Positions 32,554 through 45,100 of a DNA stretch of 64,000 nucleotides are shown one piece after another; the first letter of the stretch is position 1, and every line of letters starts with the position of its first letter. A program made the position numbers and the translations under genes. This DNA is from Heloderma charlesbogerti (taxonomy: Eukaryota > Chordata > Lepidosauria > Squamata > Helodermatidae): assembly GCA_026122225.1 (NCBI GenBank), contig JANEZZ010001855.1, positions 248,001 to 312,000 of the forward strand, written 5' to 3'. The notes beneath the pieces are model-generated. The model was given only the letters and a program-made list of their open reading frames with translations, made no database searches and was not told the DNA's origin.

Positions 32554-34489
32554 TAGGGATGGGAGGATTCCCTACCTGCTGCTCCGGTGGGGAATCTGCC
32601 CATGGGGGGGAGGCGATCCATTCCTCCCCCCGGAATCCTGGCCAGCCAGCTCTGCTCCACGGAGATTCCGCAGAGCTGCCGGCCAGCTTCGAAGCACCAG
32701 TGATACGGCCACCATTGCCGTATCACTGGTTGAGGGGGATTGACTGCGGATGCAAATGGCATCCAGTTTGCCATTTGTGGTCATAAAGGTCTTAGTTTAA
32801 GGTAAATGCAGCCATAAATGGCTGCATTTAGCTTAAACTAAGACCTTTATGGCCGCAAATGGTGTAGTGGACGCCATTTGCATCCCTGCTTTTTCATGCG
32901 ATAGGCTATGTATTTACATAGCCTATCGTGTGAAAATATTTGCGTAGCCTATTGCATGAAAAAGCAGGGATGCAAATGGCATCTAGTACGCCATTTGTGG
33001 CCATAAAGGTCTTTGTTAAAGCTAAATGCAGGCATTTACAGCTGCATTTACCTTAATCTAGGACCTTTCCAGCCGCAAATGGCATACTGGATGCCATTTG
33101 CGTCCAGAGACAGTCCCCCTCCGCCAGCGATATGGCAATGGTGGCCATATTGTTGGTGCTCCAGAGCCAGCCGGTGTCCTGCGAGGCTGCCGTGATAGGC
33201 TACGTAAGTATTTACATAGCCTATGACGGCAAAGAACAGCGACGCAAACGGTGGCCGCTACGCTGTTTGCGCCGCTGCTTTTTCCATGATAGGCTATGTA
33301 GGCTACGCCATTTGCGTGGCTGCCTTTACCATGATAGACTACGTAAATACTTACATAGCCTATCACAGAAAGAGCAGCAGTGCAAACGGCGTAGCGGCCG
33401 CCATTTGCATCCCTGCTCTTTGCCGTCATAGGCTACGTAAATACTTACGTAGCCTATCACGGCAGCTTCGCAGGACACAAATGGAGGCCGCAGCAGCCAG
33501 TCAAAAGACCAGCCGCCGCCGCCACCGGAGCACCAGGTAACTTTTGTTCCAAGGGGATTCTGCAAAGTGGTGGGGGGTGGGAGGCCATTCCGCCACGGGT
33601 TTTGGGGGGCCGAATGCCAGTGCATGTGAATGCCAGTGCATCTCACTGAAATCCGTGGCGGAATTCTCCGCCATCCCTATGTGCCGGTCAATCTGTGGGG
33701 GGGGGAGGTGCTCTGTCCCTCCCCCTGGAATCCTCCCTGGCCAGCTCTGCTCTGCAGTGGCTCCACGGAGCCGCCGGCCAGGGCCAGCCACAGACGAAGT
33801 TCCGGCTGCTGCCAGGCTGCTGTGGCTGCAAATGGAAGCCGTCGTAGCGGCCACCATTTGCATCCTTGCAGTAAGCCGTGATAGGCTAAGTAAGTATTTA
33901 CATAGCCTATCACGGCTTACTGCAAGGACGCAAATGGCGGCCGCTACAATGGCTGCCATTTGCAGCTGCAGCAGCCTGGTAGCAGCTGGGAGACCAGCCA
34001 GAGCCGGCACCGCATCCACCGCCTCATCCGCCGCCGCATCTGCTGCCACCACCGCCAGAGCTGCCAGAGCCGCAGGATCTGCCACCACGTACGTTCCGTC
34101 CCAGTGGGATTCCAGGGGGTGGGGGAGGCTGTTCCGCCATGGATTCTGGGAGGCCGGATTCTAAAGAATCCTGCCTTACTGGAGTCCGTGGCGGAATTCT
34201 CTGACATCCCTATGCAAATAGCATCTGCTGTGCCATTTGCATCGCTGGTCTTTTCGTGATAGGCTATGTAAATATATATATGTAGCCTACTACGGCTAAA
34301 GCAGCCGCTATTTGTGGCCGCAGCCCGGCAGCGGATGGAGGTCCGGCTGTGGGTGGCCCCGCCTTCGGCTCCGCAGACTCGCCATGGAGCAGAGCCAGCC
34401 AGGGAGGATTCCGGGGGGAGGGACGGATCGCATCCCCCCTACCGCCGAAGCCCTGGACCAGAACAAGGTAAGGGATTCGTACATCCCTA
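32554..34489. mobile_element. Composite of palindrome-rich hAT-like elements
   Basis: Starts TAGGGATG (32554) at the point where the paralogous GCAATCCTATG near 37040 is uninterrupted, and ends CATCCCTA (34489). Two further internal CATCCCTA ends, each preceded by the family's GGCGGAATTCTC segment (about 33672-33679 and 34205-34212), show at least three element ends joined together. It contains TACGTA-type palindromes near 32910, 33210, 33350, 33443, 33896 and 34276. A distinct subfamily palindrome with TAAAGGTCTTAGTTTA lies at 32785-32850, and GCAAATGGC-type palindromes are numerous. Matching outer octamers were not found (ATCCTATG versus CCACTGCT), so internal rearrangement is likely. Confidence 0.75.
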
Positions 34490-35188
34490 CCACTGCTACC
34501 CTATGCCACCATCAGCAGTGAAATGGATAACAGCTTGAGTGGTGGTTGGCAGAGAGGAAGTTAGGATGCCATTCAGGATAGAGAGAGGAAAACTAGTGCT
34601 GAGCTCAACAAGAAACTAACAGTTTGGCCCCCATTTTCTTTCTATTTCTGTATTAAGTATGAAAGATGTGTATGCATGTTACTTTTTTTTCCTAATAGCA
34701 GCATTCTATTTTATTTTAAACTGTTGACTCTGTGTGTGGAAATCAGCACATGTCAGTTTCAAGGCAGTCATTTCTCCTAGCCTGTGCCAAATGTTACTAG
34801 ACAGGAAATGAAAACTTGTCAAAAATCTTAAATAGTAGTTTACAAAAAATAAATCATTTAGTTATATTCTAATTTTCCCTACAACCGCACATTTCCACAA
34901 AGCCAAGGTGGCTCCCAAGAATAATTAAAAAACAGTATTATAAGAAAAATAGATCAAACTAGAAACCCCAGAAGACAGAAGTTACAAAAAAATTGTAAGA
35001 TTGAGCAGAATGAATAAACATAACCCATAGCTCATTCACATGTGAAATCACAGGCAAATGAGAAAGTATTTGCCAGTACCAAAAGATCTTTCTTGGGGAT
35101 GACATTCTACACTGGGAACACCATGAACCAGAAGGCTCTCTCCCCAGTCACCACATGGTCTTCTTCAGGCAAGACAAGTCTCTAGACA
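34490..35188. other. 3' flank of gene B
   Basis: Noncoding. Includes the likely 3' UTR side of the receptor (34985-35188), conserved with 10390-10598. No other gene seen. Confidence 0.5.
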
Positions 35189-36132
35189 TCACTGTAAGGT
35201 TTGGGTGGTTGAAGGCAGTCTTTCAGAAATGTAATACTTCCTTTTCATTATCTGCTGCCTATTGTTCATCTCAGGCCTCACCACAATGATAAAGCATTTG
35301 GGGAAAAAGATACAACCCAATAACCCAGCACTAGAGGCCAAGATGGAGAACATCTCCACAGCCACCATATATTTGCCTTTTGTGCTCAGGTAGGTTGGAA
35401 CAAAGCACACCCAAACACTGCAGAAGACCAACATGCTGAAGGTAATAAACTTGGCTTCATTAAAACTATCAGGTAATGTTCTGGCTAGGAAAGCCACAGA
35501 GAAGCTGACAAAGGCCAGGAAACCCATAAAGCCCAGGACACAGTAGAACATGGTGACTGACCCTTCATTACATTCCAATACAATTTCTTTAGTCATTGAG
35601 TGCATGTCAAGATCTGGGAACGGGGAAGAGGTTGCAAGCCATGCAGTACAAATAGTGGCTTGAAAGAAGGAGCAGGAAAAAACAATGGAACTGGCCATTC
35701 TTTTTCCCACCCATTTCCTCATCCCAGACCCTGGCTTGGTGGCCATGAAAGCAAGAACCACTATGATGGTTTTGGCCAAGACACAAGAAACTGCCACTGA
35801 GAAGATGATGCCAAAAGCTGGTTGTCGAAGAAGACACATCAACTTCTCAGGTCGCCCAATAAATATCAAAACACAAAGGAAGGATAGCAGTAGGGAGACA
35901 AGGAGAACATAGGTGAGGTTCCTGTTGTTGGCTTTGACTATGGGAGTTTCCTGATGCTTAACAAAGATTCCAACCACCAAAGCTGTGATAAAAGAAAAAG
36001 AAAGAGCAGAACTGGCCAAAATGATCCCCAAAGGTTCTTCATAAGACAAGAAAGTTATATCCTTTGGAATGCATAAATCCCGGTCATGGTTTGGATAATG
36101 ATCTTCTGGACATTGAGAACAGTCATCCATGT
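35189..36132 (-). CDS. V2R gene B exon 6: seven-transmembrane domain
   Basis: Acceptor TTTTTCAG just above 36132; stop TGA at 35191-35189. The 944-nt exon completes a split Asp codon and reads [14 protein letters not shown] (end of the cysteine-rich linker). The seven-helix domain follows: [20 protein letters not shown] (helix I), [20 protein letters not shown] (II), [20 protein letters not shown] (III), [20 protein letters not shown] (IV), [20 protein letters not shown] (V), [20 protein letters not shown] (VI) and [20 protein letters not shown] (VII). The V2R hallmarks [19 protein letters not shown] and [20 protein letters not shown] are intact. It ends in a short cytoplasmic tail ([20 protein letters not shown]). 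Confidence 0.95.
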
Positions 36133-39100
36133 CTGAAAAAGAAAACCTGGGTTTCTACATATGGCAGCCCTGTTTATGGTGCATTACATTAATCAAGCCT
36201 CCATGTCACGCAGCTCCGAAAGAGAGAGCTGAAAAGTGAAATACAAGTTTACAACCATCTCACTTGGCTGTATTCATAAGAAGCCATACTCAAGGATAGT
36301 TGCACAGAAACCATGGTCTTGAGAAATCAGTGAAGAAAGGGTGTACAAAACTATCACCATTCTTGGATATTACAAACTATGAGTTATTAGATATAGCACA
36401 ATACTTCTTTCTTCCAAAGGAGGTGCTATACCTGTTTGTGCACATATCACAGTTTGGTCTGCAATGTATAATCAGCAGCCACTACTTCCTCTGAATTGTG
36501 AACCATGTTTTCAACGTGAAGAAAGTGAGTATCTCTGGACTTTCATGAGAACATGCTGGACTGCAGCTAACGTGTTTTGGAAAACTCATTGAATGACTCA
36601 ATGAAACTCTCTTACCCTTCTGACTGGAAATCTTCCCTTCTGGACATGGAAGGCAATCATAGCAGCAAAATGGCTTCCCTTCCTTCTTTTTCCTGCTAAA
36701 ACCTTCATTGCAATAGGGATTACATAAAGAAAGAGGTTGAACCTGTTCATAAATAAGGACAGTATTTTAACATTTTAATACATCATATTTTGGGTGTTTG
36801 CATTTTCCTGAAATATCTACACTTTAGAAATCTGTGGATAGCTGGCATCGCATAGTATAATGGCATCATTTCCAAAGAGGAGCTGGTGTGCAATGGGCTT
36901 TTGGAACCGCCACCACTGCTACAGACCTTTGCCCAAACAAGAAGGACATGTGTATTTACAACAACTGTATACCTGCCTTTCATTCAAATGATCTCTAACC
37001 CAGATTGGAGACAGATTAATAGTGCAAGCTACCTCCAAAGCAATCCTATGATCACTGGAGGAGCATCCCAGGACTCCCAGGGATCATAGGACATAGCAGA
37101 TTTCACCTCCTGACACTATAGAGCCAGCTTGACCTTGGGAGAGGAAATCTGAGTGGGGGGGATTCCCACCACTTCCAGAGGCCATGGATAGGACCTTGGG
37201 GAAAAAGAGGGGGTAGAGAGACCTGGATACAGGCTTGCCCCCAGGGGAGTGAATGAGGCCTGTCTACTCTAAATAGCAAAAGAAAGGAACGGGGGGCTAT
37301 AAAAACCATTGCTGTTCCTCCCACTCTACCTGGCTCTGGCAGCAGAGCACATGAGAGAGCATGGGTGGGCAGCTCAGAGAAGTCCAGGGGCCATTTTCAA
37401 GTTAATGTTAACCCTTTGGGCACCCTGTAGCAGCTCTGGATGCCATTTTGTTTGCAACAAATATGTATACTTTTTGAGGGGTCCCCCCAAATTTCAGGTT
37501 TTGGTGGGGGTTGTATGTTGCTCACCCTGAGATAGATGGGTGGCTCCAAGATCAGAGCTCTCTGTTTAAAGAGCAGCAACCCCTTAGGACTGCACTGCTA
37601 GTGGACCTTATCTCTAGCTGGTCACAGAGGTCAGGGTGTCATTCTTCCCCCCAAAAGGCAATGGGCAATTAGGTCTTTTGGCATGGAAGAGAAAAGCTGC
37701 TGCTCATTTTCTGGGAGATAGCTGAGGTCTGCCTGAACTAAGTATACACCCTCAAAACTTTTTTAAATGTCTTCTTAATTGAAACACATTTAACTATACT
37801 TTGCCATAGCTACTTGACATTCAACGTCATCATTTGATGTTAAATGGTCATATAGCATGCCTTTTCTTCATTATGTGGTTTCTATAAAAACAAATGTTTT
37901 ACAATTTAATATTCATTCCTGCTATATTGTTTGCTAAACACATTCAGTTTTTTAATTTATTATACTGTGAGGATAGACATTCTGTGCACTCCTATGCATG
38001 TTTACTTGGAAATGCATCCCACTATATTCACTCATGCTTAATTCTTAGTAAGTTTAGGATTGTAGACTTAGTAAGTTTAGGATTGAGAGCCAGTGTGGTG
38101 TAGTGGCTAGAGTTTTGGACTGGGAGCTGGGAGATCCGGGCTCTAGTCCCCACTCGGCCATGGAAGCTCACTAGGTGACTTTGGGCCAGTCACAGACTCT
38201 CAGCCCAACCCACCTCGCAGGGGTGTTGTTGTGAGGATAAAACGGAGAGGAGGAGGATAATGTAAGCCGCCTTGGGTTCCTTAAGGAGGAAAAAAGTCAG
38301 GATATAAATGCAATGAATGAATGAATGAATGAATGAATGAATGAATGTAGACTTAAGAATGTTGACTCAAAGGCAAAAACACTGTTAACATAATTCAGTC
38401 ACTGATGAAAAATTGCAGCACAATCCCACAGATGTCTACTTACAAATAAGTCCCATTAGGTTGAGTGGGACTTACTTCCAGATAAGTGTGTTCAGGACTG
38501 CAGCCTTAGTTTGAAAATCATGGTTTAAATTAGGTTACCTAATTGAGAGAATAAAGGTAAAGGTGTCCCCAACCAGTCGTGTCTGACTCTAGGGTGTGGT
38601 GCTCATCTCCATTTCTAAGCCAAAGAGCCAGCGCTGTGGTCCGTGGTCATGTGGCCGGCATGACTGAACACCGAGGTGCACAGAACGCTGTTACCTTTCC
38701 CGCCAAAGCGGTGCCTATTTATCTACTTGCAATTTCTTGCTTTCGAACTGCTAGGTTGGCAGGAGCTGGGACTGAAGACGGGAGCTCACTCTGTCACGCG
38801 ACACTCGGGTCTCGAACTGCTGTCCTGCCAATCTTCCGGTCTGCAGTTCAGCATCTTAACCACTAAGCCACCACGGCCCCAATTGAGAGAATACAGAGGA
38901 CCAACTACATTTTTTTTTAAAAAAACACCTAATTGCATGCACATGAAGGAGTCATCCTTACAGGAAATGCAGCACATAGGAAGGGGGTATTCCTATCTTC
39001 CATACGCAGCATGACTTGAGGCAATACTGCTCCCCTACCATTAATGTGGCTAGAATGCTTAGGAAATAATATCCCTATTGGCCCTGAGTGTGGAAGGGAT

Positions 39101-42100
39101 GGAACTGCTTAAATAGTGAAACCTCTCTGAACATTAGTGAAATGAATGGAGATGCATAAGCACAGTTCCTACCTGATTAAAACTGCTAGGCCATGCGACG
39201 GATTCCTCATGAATACTGAAGACATTATCTGGAGAAGCCCAGGGGTCAATCCTTCCAACTTTGACTCTAAGGAAGGACTGGTTTGGGAATGTGACCCAGT
39301 TAACTATATCGAATCCAGCTACTAACTCCCCATTTTCATCAAAGGAAATCTCTTCCCCAGCACTGTTGTTGAATGAGACACTTCTCAGAAAGTGGTGGAG
39401 CTAAATCGGAAGGAAGATAAGATGATTGTATAAAGACATACAAAAAGATTCAAGTAAACAATGTGGTGATAATCCCAGGGCCTTGATCCTCTCGCTGATT
39501 AGGTGTCTTCAGGTTAATACTCATAGTAGTAATAGTGCTGATGTAGTAAACAGGCCCTTAAAAAGCTGTATTGTATAATACAAAGGCAGCCTCAATGACA
39601 ACATAACCTTGTCTATGGACATGGTGCTTTACAGAAGAAATGCAAGCAATAAGATACACAAGAGATAAAATGAAGACAAGGCCCTCTGCAGAGGCCTTTA
39701 GTGTAATGAACATGAAGCCCAAAGAGGAAGGAGGAGGAGGAAAAAAACAAGGTCCTGCCCAATACGAAGCCCACTCACTAGAACTGCCATAAATAATTTG
39801 GACAACTGCCCTCTCTTTTTAACAGCCCTGGTTCAATGCTAGTGCAGGGACCTACCATTCTGCTCCTGAGTCTCCATGCACAGACATGCACACACATATG
39901 CACACACACACATGCACACCACTGTGGTTGCCCCAGAATAGTCAGAAGAGGAAGTTGAGCAACAAGATGAGGACATGAATTGGGGCAAAGAAGCCATAAT
40001 TTATTATTTCTGGCTATGGGGCTAATACAATTATAGGAGGTTTCTCCAGGTTAAAACCTGGCATCACTCCCTCATGCACAACTTTGCGAAAAAGCCCATT
40101 ATATAAAGAAAAAACAACAACACCTCAAACCCCAGGCTACAGGAATGCCTTAAGACCAGTAATAGCGAGTCATTATGGGCTTTGACACTGTGGCTAATGG
40201 AATGGAGACACTGTAGAGTCATCTCAAATTTTGTATATATCTAATATATGGTGATGCAGGGAGGTATGATGGAGGGCATGCCTCCAACTCATGATGGAGG
40301 CATGCCCCTAACATCATGAGTTCATTGGGTCCCCTCCATGTGTTCTTGGATGGCATGTAAGCATCAGCATAGCCTGTAGTGGCCATTAGTAGTATTTCAA
40401 GAGATGCTGGGGAGGGGAGTGCTCTATTGTTTTTCTGCCTGTTTTATGTGGTTTTCCCCTCCTGAGCTAAGCACACGTTTGGTTGGATCCAGATTTAGTC
40501 AAACCTAAATTAGATCCGTTGTAAGCAACAGGGACTAAAGTTAGTCATGACTTAATTGTCTTATTGACTTCAGTGACTCTACTTGAAGCATGATAAGTCT
40601 AGGTCCAATCCATTGCTTAAGGCAGCCATTCTGCTGGTGTAGCAGTGGCATATCACCAGTCCCAAGGTACTGTGTATACAGTATTGCTTAGTAAGTCCTC
40701 TATGGTCTTAACGTGAGCTGGTGTACAAACTGACTGGATTTAAAATGGAACCAATGACAGATCTGGCACTTAGATGCCCCAGCACTATGGTTGGATGTGA
40801 ATTTCATTTCAGTTCAATTTTATTAAGAATTTGCCAACATTTGCAAAGTACTCAACAAACAAAAACCTTTCAGTTTAACTTCTTATGTTAAGAGCATTCC
40901 ATGTTCACTCAAGCTCCAAAAAACTGGGAAATGATTGAGTTCAGGGCCACACCCTTAACCGGGGATAGACGAACTCACCCGCCATTGCATTGCATGCCTC
41001 TTGCTGGACCCCTGCCAGCCGCCTGACCCTGCTCGATGCACGGTGCAAGCTGCTGGACAGTCCATGGGTGCCCAGTGAGTGGTGTGCAGTGTCCTGCTTA
41101 CCCATGAGCCACCATTTTGTGGAAGACCATTTTGAGGAAATTAGACCATTTATGCCTACAATATTGAGTAAATGGTGCTATTTATGGCTGTCATTTTGCA
41201 CAAAGGGGCCATTTACATAAAACGCTTACCCATGGTTTCCCACAAAATGGCAGCTCACTGGTAAATGGGCATCCCTGAGGTTGCCCGACTCAGCCCACAC
41301 TGAGTCAGACAAGCATGGGGGTCTACAGACTGGTGTCCAGGGGTCCAAATGGGAAGATGTCCACCAGACACCACCCCTTTCCAGACTTCCGCAACATCCC
41401 TACCCTTAACAGACATGCTGTTTAGGTAATATTCATATAGTATGGTATCCCATGCTGTGGTTAGTTCCAGCTTCACCATTACCTTGGAGTTGGATGACTG
41501 TCAGTGGCAAAGTGGTGGACCTAAGTTTCAGATATGTGGACACATGGATTCTATGCCACTGGAGCCACCTTTCCATGTTACAAGTACCCAACTGGCAAAC
41601 AGTATCATCCTCATAGAATGACAGACATGGAAGGTACATTGAAGGTCATCTAGTCTGACCCTCTGCTCTGTGCAGGGTAAGCCACAGGTATAGCATCTTT
41701 ATTCATCCTCTATCTCTCCATACAGGCTTCTGGTTACACTTGTTGTCCTGAAACCTTGAAAAAGTGGATTTCCACAGGAATTTTTAAGATAGATTTGATT
41801 TTTATATTGCTCTCCTATGTCATGAGTGATGACAAATGGAAATCTTTCATTTAAAAAACAAACAAACAACAGTATGGCAAAAAACACAGCTGTCCTCTGT
41901 TTCCCTTGATATTTCATTTGCACTTGGAACCCATGGAATGTGCAATTAGGCAGAGTAGAGACATTTTTGGTTTTGTTCATGAGCTGGTTGAATATACAAT
42001 GGTGTCATCCACAAATGATTTGTTGCTATTCATCAGTAGGTTAGAGTCTTCTGTACTGAAATTAATAAAATTAATTGACAGCTATGGGGGATTTCCTCTT

Positions 42101-45100
42101 CCCAGCACTATAGCTTCCTATGGGGAAACTGCTCCTTCACTGGGCAATCCCACCTATGGGATTTCACAGTTATAGCAAACTGGCACACAGACTTGGCTTC
42201 ACAAGGGCTGGGTCAGCCCTTAGTTTGATACAGTGAAGCCTTCAAGCAGACTTATGCAGCTGCCAGGGTTGGACACATTATGCCTGGCCTGGCCCCTAGG
42301 CACAGCCCCTGCCATGGTGACCCCCATAGCCCTTTGAGGAAAGGGTCTGTCCACTTCATTTCCCTGAGGGGCTGCCCAGCAGAAGAGGGGAGGGGGCAGC
42401 CAAATAAGTCTTTCCTTCAGACAACTTCCTCCTGGCTTCAAACTGTCTGACCTGCAGAACTATCTCCTGGTTAAGAAAGTCTGCCATGTAGTGACTGAAT
42501 ATGGTACTTCAAGCTTCAACGTCACAGACACGTTTAAAATAATTATAATTAATGTGTTTTCTTCTCAGTGTCCTGAAGACTGTCTTGAGCTTCCCCCTCT
42601 GTCAGCCATGACTCCCTTCTTCTCTTCCTTCTCCCCCCCCCACCCCATCAACAGCTGCCATTCTTCTTCCATCACCTGGACAACTTGCTCCTTTCCCCTG
42701 CCCCCTGCAGCATCTATCTGATAATTTCAGTTCCTCCTACATTACCGCCGTTCTTAATGGGATGATGCGCCCTCGCATCCATTTCAACCCCAAACAGAAT
42801 AATCCTGCAACTAAATTTGGACACCTATATACCCGCTGTGGTGTACCTGCAGATTTTTAAGAAGAGGTATGGTTTTGCCCTTGCAATTTTGTAGGTTGAG
42901 TATCTGATGGTGGGCAAAATTTCTGCTATGCCTAAAATCATCCCAGATAGAGGTACAACAAATCCTGAAAGTTTTATAACAATCAGATGTTTCGAGTCCA
43001 TTGAAGATATTCAGACAAAACATTTTTGTATGTATAGATCTGCTTATTTTTCAGGGCCTAAGGAACTCTTTGCCACTATGACTCACAGTTCCACAAATTG
43101 ACCCTTTTCCGCTGCCATTCTCTTAGAATACTTTAAAACCTCCTAGCAGTGGGTATAAGAGGCTTAGACGTGAGATGGGATCCAGCACTAGAGACAAGGT
43201 GAAATATCAAACAAGTCATTTATTAAAGGGATATTTTACAAAAGGGATTACTAATATTTATTTGTGTGTGTTTTTTAAGACAATTCTTAAGGACTCAAGA
43301 GACGCAGTCGCTATTACAAGCCTCTTACTGTCTTCTTTCATCTGAGGCCAAAGTCCCTAAACCTCCACCCCAGCCACTTATAACAAGGTCCAGCCTCTGA
43401 GTACTGTCTTCATCTGACACCAAAGCTACTCCTGTTGTTTTTCTATCTGCTTGGACAGTTTATCTGGGTTTTTACTGCCTGCTTATATAACCATCTTCGA
43501 GTAAGATCTTCTTAGGGCAGCCTGGCATAACATAGCCACCTGCTCCCTACACGTGATCTTCACCAGCCATCTCTTAGAGAAGGAATAGCTTAACATCCAG
43601 GCCTTAGCTACTCGCTTTCTCACCAGCTTTCTCCTAGTCCTTTTAAATGACTCCAGACCTTCTCCCTCCCAGACTACCACAGCATCTCTGAACTGTCATA
43701 CCTTAACTGTCCTTTCCTACCTGCTCTTTTTTTTACCTAGCTAGACGCCCCAGTCAATCAGAATTGAATTTACCCCACTTAATAATACTCAAAGTGATTG
43801 TTTCTCTCCCCACCTTCAGAACTAAGCAACTACTATACAAGCCTTTGACAGTAGTAACAAAACAAGGCCTCAGTAACATATTGCCTCACAGAGGCCACAC
43901 AAAGTAATACGACATAACAACAATAGTTATATATAGGGCATTTCTTCACAATACCTTTGGTACACTTTCAGGTTATAATATTAATTGGTCAAAAACGGAA
44001 TTAATGTCTGTAGGTAGTATCGAGACACCCGAAGTAGTTACTAAATGACAATTCCATTGGTGTCCAGAAGTGATAAAGTATCTTGTTATATTGGTGCCTA
44101 GAGATATTACATGAATGGTTAAAATGATTGTAAGTGTGTTACTGGTGGAAATATCTCTTGACTTGGAAAGATGGGCAACACTTAAGTACTTGGGGTAAGG
44201 TTAATGTACGTAAGATGAATATCTTGCCACAGGTAGTTTATGTACTATTTAATATTCGTTTATACATTCCCCAGATATATTTTCAAAAACTTTATACAGC
44301 ATTTTGGAATGTATTGGGTGGGGTAGGTGGGGGGCTCTCCTCCCTGTTTTTCACTGAAGAGGATGCAGTTGTCAATCAAGGAGGGAGGATTTCATTTTCT
44401 AGATCTTTGTTTATATCACGAGGCATATGTTTTTTTTTTCTCTTTTTTTTCTCTTAACTTGTACCAATGATTAGAAAACAACTTTTTTTTCTTTTAATAC
44501 TCCTTGATGGGTTGTTTTTGAGTCAATTTATTTGGCATCACTTTCTTGCTGAATGGCATTTGAATCTAGGTATCTTAAAAAGAAAGAAATGGCTCCACTA
44601 AAAGTTTTAGTCATGAGAGAGGCTTGGCATACAATGGCTCATGAGGTGCAGTTTGCTAAATTCTCATGCTAAATTAACTTCTGGGGAGAATCCAATCTTG
44701 AAAATAGAGAGACAGCCTTTTATGTAGAGGAACTGGGGTGATAGTGGAATTTATACTTTACATCTCTTAACAGGATTGGATAATGAGTGTTCACTATGTT
44801 TAGTACTGAGGATTAGATATCACTTACCATCTAGTGCTAGTTGGCAGTATATTCAGCTGTAGCATTTGGGGGAGTCGATATAAGGACCATCAGAAATGAG
44901 TGCTTTAGCACTTCCTACATGGTAGGAGGAATTAATTAGCTCTTATCAGAAAGCTAAGCCTACAAAAGCTGTTTATAAAAATCTTTCGAAATATAGTAAA
45001 TTAGAAGTTCAAAATGTCAGAGAGGAATGAGATAGGGAGTTGGAATGCTCCGTGTAGTCTAATCAATGGAAAGTTGTCCTTGCTTCCATATGTATTATTT

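Noticed and set aside
40990..41220. 76-codon frame in the 443-bp element
   Set aside because: Lies entirely within a MITE with fold-back structure and has no family resemblance.
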